The translations under genes and the position numbers were made by a program. Shown piece by piece: positions 33,109 to 41,713 of a stretch of 55,495 nt of DNA; the stretch's first letter is position 1, and every line of letters starts with the position of its first letter. The stretch spans positions 87,818-143,312 of the forward strand of contig CAJUEV010000004.1 in assembly GCA_910585785.1 (NCBI GenBank), given 5' to 3'. Under the pieces are notes generated by a model. That model searched no databases, was not told the DNA's origin, and was given only the letters and a program-made list of their open reading frames with translations. The DNA is from an uncultured Christensenella sp. (lineage in GTDB: Bacteria > Bacillota > Clostridia > Christensenellales > Borkfalkiaceae).

Positions 33109-34428
33109 TCAATTGAAAAACTCTTTATAAATAGCCTTTATGCACTTTTCGTAATCGTCGTTGCTTACGCCGACTACTATGTTTATTTCGCTTGAACCCT
33201 GGTCAATCATTTTTACGTTTATATTTGCGCCCGCAATCGCGCCGAAAAGCCTTGCGGAAGTACCCACCGACGATGACATACCGTGTCCCACCGTCGCAAT
33301 AAGCGCGATATTTTCTATAACGCGCAAAACGTCCGGCTTTACTTGCGATTTAATGCCCGCAAGAATTTTATCAAGTTTGCCGCCTTCAAGCGCGCAACTT
33401 TCAATGACCAAAGACATTGTATCTATGCCGGAAGGAACGTGCTCTACCGAAACGCCCTCTTTTGCAAGCACGGCAAGTACTTTGCCCATAAAGCCCACTT
33501 CCGAATTCATAAGCGACTTTTCTATAAAAATTACGGTGAAGTTTTTTTTGCCTGCAACGCCCGTTACAACCGTGCCGCTGGGTGTATAGCGGGAAATGGG
33601 CAAAATAGACGTGCCATCGTCCTCGGGACGGAATGTGTTTTTTATTTTTACGGGAATATTTGCGCTGCGTACGGGAAAGATAGAATCCGCGTGCAAAACG
33701 TTAGCGCCCATATAACTGAGTTCGCGAAGTTCTTTATACGAAATCGTCTTTATGCGTTTGGGACAGTCTACCAGCCGCGGGTCGCAGGCAAGAAAGCCGG
33801 AAACGTCCGTCCAGTTTTCGTAAAGCGAAGCCTTGACCGCACGCGCGACAATAGCGCCCGATATGTCCGAACCGCCGCGGCTAAACGTTTTTACTTTGCC
33901 GTCCGCGCCGGTGCCGTAAAAGCCGGGGAAAACCGCGCGTTCGACGCCTTTCAACGCTTCGGCAACCGCTTTGTATGATTTTTCGCCGTCCAGCGCGCCG
34001 TTGCCGTCAAAAAATATTACGTCCTTCGCGTCAATAAACTTTGCGCCCAGCACTTTTGCGACTATGCGCGCGTTGAGGTACTCTCCGCGCGAAGCGGTAA
34101 AGTCCTCGCTTTTTTCTGCGGCAATCGCCTTTTCCGTTTCGTCAAGCACGGAATTTATGTCAAAATCAAGTTCCAGCTCTTTTACAAGCGAAACAAAGCG
34201 CGCGCGCACCGGTGCAAACGCCGCCTTTATATCGCCGCAAGCGGAAACTTCGGCATAGCAATTAAGCAACAAATCGGTTACTTTTTTATCAGCCGAATAT
34301 CTCTTGCCGGGCGCGGAAACAACAATAAACTTTCGTTCCGCGTCGCTTTCGATAATTTTTTTTACGTTTTTTATGACGTTTCCGTCCGCCATAGACGTTC
34401 CGCCGAATTTACAAACTTTAACTGCCAT
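33109..34428 (-). CDS. lysC: Aspartate kinase
   Basis: Phosphorylates aspartate, the first step towards lysine, threonine, methionine and, here, the aspartate-semialdehyde used by the polyamine operon. The 439-aa protein begins with KVCKFGGTSMADG (the ATP/Asp-binding KFGGTS), contains FSRGGSDISGAI near residue 195 and two C-terminal ACT domains (around 305-435) for allosteric control, ending with IDQGSSEINIVVGV. It is monofunctional, without a homoserine dehydrogenase domain. It is 15 bases from the DUF1015 gene. Confidence 0.95.
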   Translation of the reverse strand: MAVKVCKFGGTSMADGNVIKNVKKIIESDAERKFIVVSAPGKRYSADKKVTDLLLNCYAEVSACGDIKAAFAPVRARFVSLVKELELDFDINSVLDETEKAIAAEKSEDFTASRGEYLNARIVAKVLGAKFIDAKDVIFFDGNGALDGEKSYKAVAEALKGVERAVFPGFYGTGADGKVKTFSRGGSDISGAIVARAVKASLYENWTDVSGFLACDPRLVDCPKRIKTISYKELRELSYMGANVLHADSIFPVRSANIPVKIKNTFRPEDDGTSILPISRYTPSGTVVTGVAGKKNFTVIFIEKSLMNSEVGFMGKVLAVLAKEGVSVEHVPSGIDTMSLVIESCALEGGKLDKILAGIKSQVKPDVLRVIENIALIATVGHGMSSSVGTSARLFGAIAGANINVKMIDQGSSEINIVVGVSNDDYEKCIKAIYKEFFN

Positions 34429-34443
34429 TTGAATTTCCGTATT

Positions 34444-35646
34444 CTACCTAATTAATTTCGCTTCGAGATAAAATCGCTTTTCGTCCCCTTCGCCCATAGA
34501 AAAAGTTTTGCGGGGAAGGTTGCCGCCCGTCATTATAAGGCGGAAAAAATCGTTTTTTGATACCGAGGGCAATAAAATCAACACGTTGCCCTCTGCGGTA
34601 AGACTGCAAAGTTCGTCCCCGCCGTGGACGTAATCTACCGAGCCGCCGTTTTCGGCAATGAAATTTTTTATTATATCGTCCGTTTCGCGTATGCCGGCAG
34701 GAATATCGGCATTGAAAGGAATTTTGCGCTTTTTACCCTCTGTTACAATATACGCCGTTGCCCCGCCCGAAGTTTTAAACCGACTGCAAAACAATTGCGG
34801 TTTATCTGTTTTCAAAAGCCTGTGAATCGGCTTGAACGTAAGAGCGGCGTCGTGAACGTTGACCGCCTCTACAAGTGCAAACCGCGCGGGATGGTCTTTA
34901 CGCTCGCTTTCCGTAAGTTTGATTTTGAGCGCGTCCCAGCAAGTTTTCGCCGCCGCAAGCGAATGATTTCCGTCACCCACCGCAAAAAGCAGTTTATCGG
35001 ACGACGAATACTTTTTTTGCATACGCACCCCGTCCGAAAGAGCGTAAAAGGCGTTTATAACTTCCTGCGGGTTTGTAACGAAAGTTCCCTTTACACGCCC
35101 GCCGTTAAAATTTAGTTGCGCGTCGTACAAAACTTTTCCGCTACGCACAACGTTTAAAACAGAGTTTGTTTCGTCGTCATACAAAAGCATAACGTGCGGA
35201 AGTTCTATTTCCGCATTTTCGCGTATCTTTACTCGGGGCGGTATACGCTCGGCAATAGTTGCTTCGGTTGAGCGGATAAGCGATTTTTCACCGTTGATAA
35301 AGGAATATTCCTCCAAATCCACCGCAATAAGCAAGCCTTTGCGCGTGCCCGACTGCGTAGTACGTTCAACAAGGATAAACCCGCCTTCCGTCTTTTTAAA
35401 AACACCGCCCGAAAGGTATCGGCGCATATTTTCGTTTATGCGCGCTATACGCTGTTCGGGCTTGTCGTTTAAATAAATTTCCGGAAAAATCAAATTATAT
35501 GCCGATAACGCGCCCGACGTAAGCCTTTCGACTTGCCGCCAGTAACCGTAATCGGAAGTATATTGGTCGCAGGCGTTTACCGCCCATTTTGTCAAATCCA
35601 CGCCGTCGGCAGGTAAAAGTATTTCCGGTATGCGTATAACTTCCAT
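34444..35646 (-). CDS. DUF1015 family protein
   Basis: The 400-aa protein matches DUF1015: AVNACDQYTSDYGYWRQVERLTSG near the start, RIARINENMRRYL, TQSGTRKGLLIAVDLEEYSF, then AVGDGNHSLAAAKTCWDALK near residue 215. The Gly-Asp-Gly-Asn-His-Ser motif is the most conserved feature. The family is common in anaerobes and is sometimes annotated as HTH-containing, but no activity is established. It lies between the cdaR-like micro-gene and lysC, eight bases from the former, in the long co-directional run. Confidence 0.88.
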   Translation of the reverse strand: MEVIRIPEILLPADGVDLTKWAVNACDQYTSDYGYWRQVERLTSGALSAYNLIFPEIYLNDKPEQRIARINENMRRYLSGGVFKKTEGGFILVERTTQSGTRKGLLIAVDLEEYSFINGEKSLIRSTEATIAERIPPRVKIRENAEIELPHVMLLYDDETNSVLNVVRSGKVLYDAQLNFNGGRVKGTFVTNPQEVINAFYALSDGVRMQKKYSSSDKLLFAVGDGNHSLAAAKTCWDALKIKLTESERKDHPARFALVEAVNVHDAALTFKPIHRLLKTDKPQLFCSRFKTSGGATAYIVTEGKKRKIPFNADIPAGIRETDDIIKNFIAENGGSVDYVHGGDELCSLTAEGNVLILLPSVSKNDFFRLIMTGGNLPRKTFSMGEGDEKRFYLEAKLIR

Positions 35647-35653
35647 CTTGCCG

Positions 35654-35752
35654 TCAGACGTTTATAAGAATAACCGTTACCGCCGCAAGAACAATGGCAA
35701 GCAGTTTCAACGGCCAGTTTTTAACAAAGATATTGTAGAAAAATTTTTTCAT
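35654..35752 (-). CDS. 32-aa CdaR-like (YbbR) membrane-anchor micro-protein
   Basis: A small gene whose ATG overlaps the cdaA stop as ATGA. It encodes 32 residues with the motif KNWPLKLLAIVLA followed by a hydrophobic helix ending at VILINV, which closely resembles the N-terminal transmembrane anchor of CdaR (YbbR), the regulator encoded directly after cdaA in most Firmicutes. The four extracytoplasmic YbbR domains are absent: the frame stops and the next gene begins eight bases later. So this is either a pared-down, perhaps still functional CdaA partner, or a truncated relic. Too short for most gene finders. Confidence 0.72.
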   Translation of the reverse strand: MKKFFYNIFVKNWPLKLLAIVLAAVTVILINV

Positions 35753-36582
35753 ATTTTACCCTCCGCCGTCAAATCGGACCAGTAATAATCGGAAAGCGCG
35801 TTTTTAAGGTCTGCCGCGTCGGCGTATTTTTTTCTGACCGCGCCGTTTTTGACAATTGAAATAATTCCCGTTTCCTCGGAAACGACTATAACGGTAACGT
35901 TTGCAACGGTGGTAACGCCCAGCGCCGCGCGGTGGCGGCTGCCCATTTCCTGAGGGAGATTTTCGTTTTGAATTATTGGAAGAAAGCACCCTGCGGCATA
36001 AATTTTGTTGCCTTCTATTATCATTGCGCCGTCGTGCAATGGCGCTTTGGGATAGAACACCGCTTCAATCATTTCCGCGTTTATGTCCGCGTTGATAACC
36101 GTTCCGCTTTCAATTATTCCTTCCGGCAAATTGTCGTTTGAAAGCACTATAAGCGCGCCTATATCTTTTTTGGACATATTCTGCACTGCGCGCACCGTTT
36201 CTTCGATAATAAGTTCTACGCCCGAAACCGTAAGATGGTCGCCCTTGCGCTTTTTTACGCCGAACGAAACTGACATACGCTTTATTTCGGTACTGAACAC
36301 GGTGAAAAACAACAGCACTGCAATAATTATTACCGCAAGCGCGTAAAACGCCGAATCAGGCAAAGCCGACGACGACGAAACAAGCGCTTTTACAAAGCCC
36401 AGCACAACCGCCAAGATTGAAAAAATGTATATAAAATTGTATGATTTATTCGCTTTCAACACTTTGAACAAATAGTAAAAAGCGGCAATCAGCAACAAAA
36501 ATTCGAGAATGATTATGACGTAAGAGTCCTTAACCGTCTCCGTAAAGAAATCTTTTAAATTTTCCCGTAAATTACTCCACAT
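35749..36582 (-). CDS. cdaA: Diadenylate cyclase CdaA (c-di-AMP synthase)
   Basis: CdaA condenses two ATP into cyclic di-AMP, which controls potassium and osmolyte uptake and cell-wall homeostasis. The 277-aa protein has three N-terminal membrane helices (to about residue 95) and a DAC domain with the catalytic motifs LHDGAMII near residue 182 and GSRHRAALGV near 217. In Bacillus and relatives the order is cdaA-cdaR-glmM. Here cdaA is followed by only a 32-aa CdaR-like anchor, and no glmM is nearby. Confidence 0.95.
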   Translation of the reverse strand: MWSNLRENLKDFFTETVKDSYVIIILEFLLLIAAFYYLFKVLKANKSYNFIYIFSILAVVLGFVKALVSSSSALPDSAFYALAVIIIAVLLFFTVFSTEIKRMSVSFGVKKRKGDHLTVSGVELIIEETVRAVQNMSKKDIGALIVLSNDNLPEGIIESGTVINADINAEMIEAVFYPKAPLHDGAMIIEGNKIYAAGCFLPIIQNENLPQEMGSRHRAALGVTTVANVTVIVVSEETGIISIVKNGAVRKKYADAADLKNALSDYYWSDLTAEGKI

Positions 36583-36659
36583 ATCTACGTTCGCCCCTAT
36601 AAGTAGATTACTTTACTATTATATAATTATTTATTTAAAAAATAAAGCGTTTATAATAA

Positions 36660-37646
36660 TTATTTATCCTTAAAACCAAAAAATATTTCGTTTATAACGC
36701 TTTGAAGCGCGCCTTGCGGCGACAGTTTACCCCCCTTTATATCGGCGATGCGCGCATAAATATAACTTACTCCGTTTGCAAGCCGCTTTTCGCCAATCAT
36801 ATCCGCCTGTTCCCTGCTCTTTTTTACGCCGAATTCCTTCATTTTAAGTTGTGCGGCAAGCGCCGCGTTGCTTTCGTCAGAAGCGCATACGGTAAGCAGA
36901 TTTTTATAATAATTGAATAAACCGTTTAAAATATAAATTTCGTCGCCGCCCTTTTTAAGCAGTTCGTCCGCAATAAGACAAAACTTGTTGAAGTCGCGGC
37001 GGGGTATTGCGTTGGTAAGTTCGTAAAGTCTGTAATCGGCATCCTTATACACAAGTTCGTCCACGTCCGCCAAGGTAAGTTCGCCGCCGCTTTTGCAAAG
37101 AGAAAGTTTTTCCACCTCTACCGCAACGCGCGACATATCGCAAAGGCAATAGTCGGCAATACTTTCGCAGACGGCTACCGAAGCGGCAACCTTAGCCCGC
37201 CTTAGCGTTATGTATACCCATTTTGCAACCGCCTCTCTGTCCGTGCGCCCGCAATCGAAGTACGCCACCTGCGGTTTGCGCTTTAAGTCCACTCCCTTTT
37301 TACCGCCGCTGTTGACTATTATAAGAACGGTTGTAGGCGGAAAATCGGAAAACAACGGTTTTAAATAATTTTCGTAATCGCTTTCGGAAGGGTAAAACTC
37401 GGTTACTTTCACAACGCGCTTTTCCGCCATAAACGGAAAACTTTTTATTGTGGAAACAAGCGCGGTAAGCGCCGCGCCTTTAAGACTTTCCCCATCGAAA
37501 ACTGAATAATTTAATTCCGGCATTTGCAAAAAGGCGGACTTTATCTGCTCCTCGCCGTGACGTCTGAAATAGGCGTCGTCGCCTTCAAGAAGATAAATCT
37601 GCTTTGCGCCTTCGGCTATGCTGTTTTTAAGTTCGGTATACTTCAT
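36660..37646 (-). CDS. holA: DNA polymerase III delta subunit HolA
   Basis: Delta is the clamp-opening subunit of the replicative clamp loader. The 328-aa protein begins YTELKNSIAEGAKQIYLLEGDDAYFRRHGEEQI, the family signature, and contains the typical LVSTIKSFPFMAEKRVVKV and the C-terminal collar domain ending in LQSVINEIFF. It is typical in length. It lies between the LysR-type gene (20 bases) and cdaA (77 bases, where only a spacer is seen). Confidence 0.9.
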   Translation of the reverse strand: MKYTELKNSIAEGAKQIYLLEGDDAYFRRHGEEQIKSAFLQMPELNYSVFDGESLKGAALTALVSTIKSFPFMAEKRVVKVTEFYPSESDYENYLKPLFSDFPPTTVLIIVNSGGKKGVDLKRKPQVAYFDCGRTDREAVAKWVYITLRRAKVAASVAVCESIADYCLCDMSRVAVEVEKLSLCKSGGELTLADVDELVYKDADYRLYELTNAIPRRDFNKFCLIADELLKKGGDEIYILNGLFNYYKNLLTVCASDESNAALAAQLKMKEFGVKKSREQADMIGEKRLANGVSYIYARIADIKGGKLSPQGALQSVINEIFFGFKDK

Positions 37647-37666
37647 AACAACCCGTTTTGCTCTTT

Positions 37667-38554
37667 TTAAAAATGAGTGAACATTGAAATAAATTCTTTC
37701 ATCGCAAAGGACAGCTGTACGTTTTTGGCAAGCGCCAACCCGACCCCGCGCACCGGCAAAGGCGGAGTTACGTCAACCTCAAACAATTCGCCGTTTGCAA
37801 GTTCTTCGCCGACGTACTCGCGCGGGATACAGCCAACGCCCATTCCCTTAATTGCGAGTTTAGTCATAAAATCCCAATTCGCCACCTCGATATCGGGATT
37901 TAGTTTTATACCGAGCGTCTGCGTAAAATCCGCAAGGGCGCGGCGGAAAACAGTGTTTTCTTCAATCATCAAAAGCGGAAATTCCTGCAATCGCTGCAAA
38001 GGCACTTCCTGCCCTTGAAGCTGCAAAAACTTTTTGCCCGCCACAAAAACGTCCGTAAGGTGAGTAACCGTGCCGCAAAACTTTACGTCGTCGTCCTGCA
38101 AGGGCAGGTTTACAAAAGCCACGTCGCATTTGCCCTCTTTTAGCTGGTTTACCGTATACGGTGACGTAGAAGAAATAAGTTCAAGCCGAACCGCGGGATA
38201 TTTTTCGTTGAACTCGGCAAGTTTGTCGGCAAGCATATGCGCAAAAATCGAATCGGTGGCGCCTATTCTTATTGTGCCCGCGGCAGTCGTTTTCAATTCC
38301 GCAAGGCTGTTTTCGGCTTCTTCCACCAAAGAAAGCGCGTCCGCAATTTTTTTGTAAATTAGTTTGCCGCCCGCTGCGGAAAGTTCCATACCCTTATGCG
38401 TGCGGTTGAAAAGAGAAACGCCAAGCTGATTTTCAAGCTGTTTTATAGCCTGAGATACCGCCGGCTGAGATATATAAAGTTCTTGCGCAGCCTTTGTAAG
38501 ACTGCCGCACTTTGCAACCACGTAAAAGACGCGGTATAATTCAAGATTAACCAT
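37667..38554 (-). CDS. LysR-family transcriptional regulator
   Basis: The 295-aa protein has an N-terminal winged HTH (LYRVFYVVAKCGSLTKAAQELYISQPAVSQAIKQLENQLGVSLFNRT) and a periplasmic-binding-protein-like effector domain (residues ~90-290). I take the ATG at 38554, with AGGTGA six bases upstream; a GTG three codons earlier is possible. The effector domain resembles CysL/CysB-like members, though the co-inducer cannot be inferred. It sits between mnmE and holA in a co-directional run, an unusual site for a LysR gene since these often face a divergent target. Confidence 0.88.
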   Translation of the reverse strand: MVNLELYRVFYVVAKCGSLTKAAQELYISQPAVSQAIKQLENQLGVSLFNRTHKGMELSAAGGKLIYKKIADALSLVEEAENSLAELKTTAAGTIRIGATDSIFAHMLADKLAEFNEKYPAVRLELISSTSPYTVNQLKEGKCDVAFVNLPLQDDDVKFCGTVTHLTDVFVAGKKFLQLQGQEVPLQRLQEFPLLMIEENTVFRRALADFTQTLGIKLNPDIEVANWDFMTKLAIKGMGVGCIPREYVGEELANGELFEVDVTPPLPVRGVGLALAKNVQLSFAMKEFISMFTHF

Positions 38555-38576
38555 AAAAATCACCTGCCGCGACGAT

Positions 38577-39884
38577 TTATTTACCGACGCAGAATTTTTC
38601 GAAAACGGTACTTATAATTTCTTCCGAAGCGGTTTCACCCGTAATTTCGCCAAGCGCGTCCCAGCCGTCTTTAAGGTCCACCGCTATCAAATCCAGAGAA
38701 AGCAAACCTATATTTTCAGCCGCGCTTTCAAGCGACAGGCACGCGCGCTTCAACGCTTCGTAATGGCGTTGCTCCACAATATACGCGCTGTCTGCGGATT
38801 GTTCAAATCCGACTGTTTCGCCAAGTTTTGTTTTAAGCGCTTCCAGCCCTTCGCCCGTCATTGCGGAAACCGCCAAATCGTAGTCGCCGCAAGGCTTTTT
38901 GCAATCAGCCTTGTTGAAAACTTTTATAACGGCGCCGCAAGCGTTTTGGGGCAGCGAGGCGTATTTGCCGTTATCCGTTACCGAAATTATAATATCGGCG
39001 GAAGCCGCAGCGGTTTTTGCGCGCTCGATACCGATGCTTTCAATTTCGCCCGCGCGCTCGCGTATACCCGCAGTGTCTACGAGGTTGTAAACAAGTCCGT
39101 TTATTTCGATTTCTCCTTCAACCGCGTCGCGCGTGGTACCCGCTTTGTCGGAAACTATCGCCTTGTCATAGCCCAAAAGCGCGTTTAAAAGCGAGCTTTT
39201 ACCGGTATTGGGAACGCCGCAAATAGCAACCGTTACTCCGCTTTTTATGCGTTTGCCCCCCGAATATGTTTGAATTAACTTTTTAATATCCCCGCTAAGG
39301 CGGCAAACGTCGCGCTTTATTTCTTCCAAATCCAGCCCGTCGGAATCCTCCTCGGGATAGTCTATTTCAACCGCCGTGCGCGCAAGAATATCCTTCAAAT
39401 CGTCCTGCGCCTTTTTCACTTCGCGGGTGAGTTTTTCACGGTAAAGCATACTGCCGGCGCGGACAAGCGCAAGGCTTTCGGCGTTTATCATATCCGCCAT
39501 ACCCTCGGCGGAAGCAAGCGAAAGTTTGCCGTTTAAAAAAGCGCGTCTGGTAAACTCGCCCTTTTCCGCAAGGCGCGCCCCGTTAAGCGTTGCGGCTTTA
39601 AGAATGCCTCGCGCAATTCTGACTCCGCCGTGGCAATGAAACTCTATAATATCCTCGCCCGTAAACGATTTGGGTGCTTTGAAATAAACCATATAGCCGT
39701 AGTCGGTAAAACCGTCGCCAGAAATGTCTCCCGCATACATATAGTTGGGGGTAAACGACTTTATTTTGCCGTTAGGCTTAAACATTTTTTGTGCGATTTC
39801 CAGCGCGTTTTTTCCGCTGAGCCTTATAATAGCCACGCCGCCCGTGCCGTTAGCCGTTGAAATTGCGGCAATACAATCCTGCAT
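38577..39884 (-). CDS. mnmE: tRNA modification GTPase MnmE
   Basis: MnmE with MnmG installs the cmnm5 group on U34 of certain tRNAs. The 435-aa protein has the N-terminal folate-binding domain (IAAISTANGTGGVAIIRLSG...), a helical middle domain and a G domain inserted in it (GVPNTGKSSLLNALLG, DKAGTTRD, DTAGIRE), and it ends with the catalytic-Cys motif FCVGK (family CxGK). The protein is slightly shorter than the usual ~455 aa. It starts a long run of co-directional genes and has its own consensus promoter. Confidence 0.95.
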   Translation of the reverse strand: MQDCIAAISTANGTGGVAIIRLSGKNALEIAQKMFKPNGKIKSFTPNYMYAGDISGDGFTDYGYMVYFKAPKSFTGEDIIEFHCHGGVRIARGILKAATLNGARLAEKGEFTRRAFLNGKLSLASAEGMADMINAESLALVRAGSMLYREKLTREVKKAQDDLKDILARTAVEIDYPEEDSDGLDLEEIKRDVCRLSGDIKKLIQTYSGGKRIKSGVTVAICGVPNTGKSSLLNALLGYDKAIVSDKAGTTRDAVEGEIEINGLVYNLVDTAGIRERAGEIESIGIERAKTAAASADIIISVTDNGKYASLPQNACGAVIKVFNKADCKKPCGDYDLAVSAMTGEGLEALKTKLGETVGFEQSADSAYIVEQRHYEALKRACLSLESAAENIGLLSLDLIAVDLKDGWDALGEITGETASEEIISTVFEKFCVGK

Positions 39885-39926
39885 ACTATACCAATCTATA
39901 AACCTTACTTATATACTTTTTACAAA

Positions 39927-39955
39927 ATTATATCACTGAAATAATAAAAACGCAA
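39927..39955 (-). promoter_or_regulatory. Promoter of the mnmE-to-aro gene run
   Basis: Minus strand TTGCGT (39955-39950), 17-base spacer, TATAAT (39932-39927). Start near 39920, about 36 bases before the mnmE ATG at 39884. No obvious strong terminator appears before 27421, so the run may be largely one transcript, though internal promoters are likely. Confidence 0.75.
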
Positions 39956-39958
39956 GAA

Positions 39959-39987
39959 AAAAGCGCTTTTTTAAAAAGCGCTTTTAA
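39959..39987 (-). terminator. Terminator after the Gln/Asn-tailed membrane protein
   Basis: Minus strand stem AAAAGCGCTTTTT / AAAAAGCGCTTTT, followed by a T-run and CTTGCG. It sits seven bases after the stop codon. Confidence 0.88.
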
Positions 39988-39994
39988 TTTACTT

Positions 39995-40852
39995 TCAATT
40001 ATCGTCGAACGGGTCGGAGTTGTCCGTTCTGCTGCTGCCGCCGAACTCGGCAAAGGGGTCTTCCGGCTTTACACCGCCGCTAGGTCTGTTGTCATACCCG
40101 CCGTAAGGTCCGCTTTCGCCGTTTCTTGAATAGGGATTCTGATTGTAAGGATTCTGCGAAAAATTCTGTTGCTGAAACTGCTGATAGGTTCTGTACCGCC
40201 TTTCCTGTTCAAGCCTTAAATACTCGCGGTAATTATAGCCCTTGTTGTTGCGTATTATGAAAAATATTATGCCCTGAATGGGGAACAATGCGCTTGCGAC
40301 GGTAAAAATGAAATATCTGCGCGCGGAATACGTCTGGAAGAATGCCGAAAGCAAAAGCACCTGAACGAACATAAACAGAAGACTGAACCAGCTTAAAATA
40401 TAATCGTAAAGATTATTAAAGCACCACTCCGCCCAGAAAAGGTTGTTGGGGATACTGCCGACTATTTCCGCAAGAACCATAGAAGTCATTTCGTTTATGG
40501 TTATTTCCAAACATCCCGAACGCGCAAGCAGCAGAATCGCGACGTAATACACTATGCTGCCGCCCAGCAAAAGAAACTCCATTACGGCGGCAACGGCGGA
40601 AAAAATTCTTGCGTCGACTCTGTTGAAAATTTTATTTTTCTGCGCGCATACGCCGATGTAGTACGTGCTTAAAAAGGGGACGAAAGCCATCCACTTGTTT
40701 TTATAGCCCGAACGCGAGGCAACCGTATATAAGGCAATAGCCTGCAACGCAAAAACCACCGCAAAAAACGCGCCTACGCAGACAATGGGAAGCCACCACA
40801 GCTTATCCGTAACGAAATACGACGAAACTATAATATATCTTGAAAAATCCAT
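39995..40852 (-). CDS. Polytopic membrane protein with low-complexity Gln/Asn/Tyr-rich tail
   Basis: The 285-aa protein has about five hydrophobic segments over residues 20-205 (DUF5684-like in general appearance; I cannot confirm the family), followed by a ~75-residue tail dominated by Gln, Asn, Tyr, Arg and Gly (TYQQFQQQNFSQNPYNQNPY and so on) and an acidic end. The ATG at 40852 has GGGGAG seven bases upstream; a longer frame upstream is not needed. The gene has a -10-like TATAAT in the 100-base gap before truA. Function unknown. Confidence 0.75.
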   Translation of the reverse strand: MDFSRYIIVSSYFVTDKLWWLPIVCVGAFFAVVFALQAIALYTVASRSGYKNKWMAFVPFLSTYYIGVCAQKNKIFNRVDARIFSAVAAVMEFLLLGGSIVYYVAILLLARSGCLEITINEMTSMVLAEIVGSIPNNLFWAEWCFNNLYDYILSWFSLLFMFVQVLLLSAFFQTYSARRYFIFTVASALFPIQGIIFFIIRNNKGYNYREYLRLEQERRYRTYQQFQQQNFSQNPYNQNPYSRNGESGPYGGYDNRPSGGVKPEDPFAEFGGSSRTDNSDPFDDN

Positions 40853-40953
40853 ACTTTCTCCCCAAGACCGCACTACAACGACCTTTGTAGCTCATAATTA
40901 TATATGTGCAAGTTGTATAAAATAAAATCGCTTTGTGAAATGACGGTGAAATA

Positions 40954-41712
40954 TCAAAACAGTTTAAAGCCGTAATCAACGCTTTCCAACGTAAGCCCCT
41001 TCGCGGGCATAGTTTTGCCGACGGCGCTTCTGTCGCCTTGTTCAAGCGAACGGCGTATATCCTCCTCCGTCAGCGAGCCCTGCGCAAAATACAGCATAGT
41101 CCCCGCAATGGTGCGGACCATATTGTAAAGAAACCCGCCGCCGCAGACGTAAATTTCAACGTCAGTACTGCCGCGGTACCCGTTTGTTTCCACGTTAACG
41201 GAGTACACTTCCCTTACGGTGGTTTTCACCTGCGAGCCGCTTTTTTGATATGCTTTAAAATCGTGCTCACCCACGAAAGCCCCAGCAATATAGCGCAGTT
41301 TTTCAATATCGGCGCCGCCCTTTACCCAGACGGAAAACCTGTCTTTAAGCGGATTTCTTCTTGCGGAGAGATAGGCGCGGAAGCAATACGTCTTGCGTTT
41401 TGCGCTTCTGTTGGCGTCAAAATTTTGCGGCGCGGCGGAAGATTTAAGCACGCTTATATCCTCGGGCAAGCGCATATTCAACGCGTCGGCTAACTTTTCG
41501 GGTGGAATTTCGGTCTGCGCCTTGAAATGGCAGACCTGCCCAGCCGCGTGGACGCCGCTGTCCGTTCTTCCGCTTGCGGTGACAGCGGTTTTTACGCCGA
41601 ACAGATTTTGCGCGGCGGCTTCAAGTTTTTCCTGCACCGTTATACAATTTTTTTGAATTTGCCAACCGCCGTAGTTTGTTCCGTCGTAGGCAAGCAGAAT
41701 TGCGTATTTCAT
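40954..41712 (-). CDS. truA: tRNA pseudouridine synthase A
   Basis: TruA isomerises U38-U40 in the anticodon stem. The 252-aa protein has the catalytic GRTDSGVHA near residue 48 with the Asp nucleophile, the start YAILLAYDGTNYGGWQIQ, VRTIAGTMLYF near 205 and no extra domains. It is the distal gene of ecfA-ecfT-truA, two bases after ecfT; truA commonly follows ecfT in Firmicutes. Confidence 0.94.
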   Translation of the reverse strand: MKYAILLAYDGTNYGGWQIQKNCITVQEKLEAAAQNLFGVKTAVTASGRTDSGVHAAGQVCHFKAQTEIPPEKLADALNMRLPEDISVLKSSAAPQNFDANRSAKRKTYCFRAYLSARRNPLKDRFSVWVKGGADIEKLRYIAGAFVGEHDFKAYQKSGSQVKTTVREVYSVNVETNGYRGSTDVEIYVCGGGFLYNMVRTIAGTMLYFAQGSLTEEDIRRSLEQGDRSAVGKTMPAKGLTLESVDYGFKLF

Positions 41713-41713
41713 T

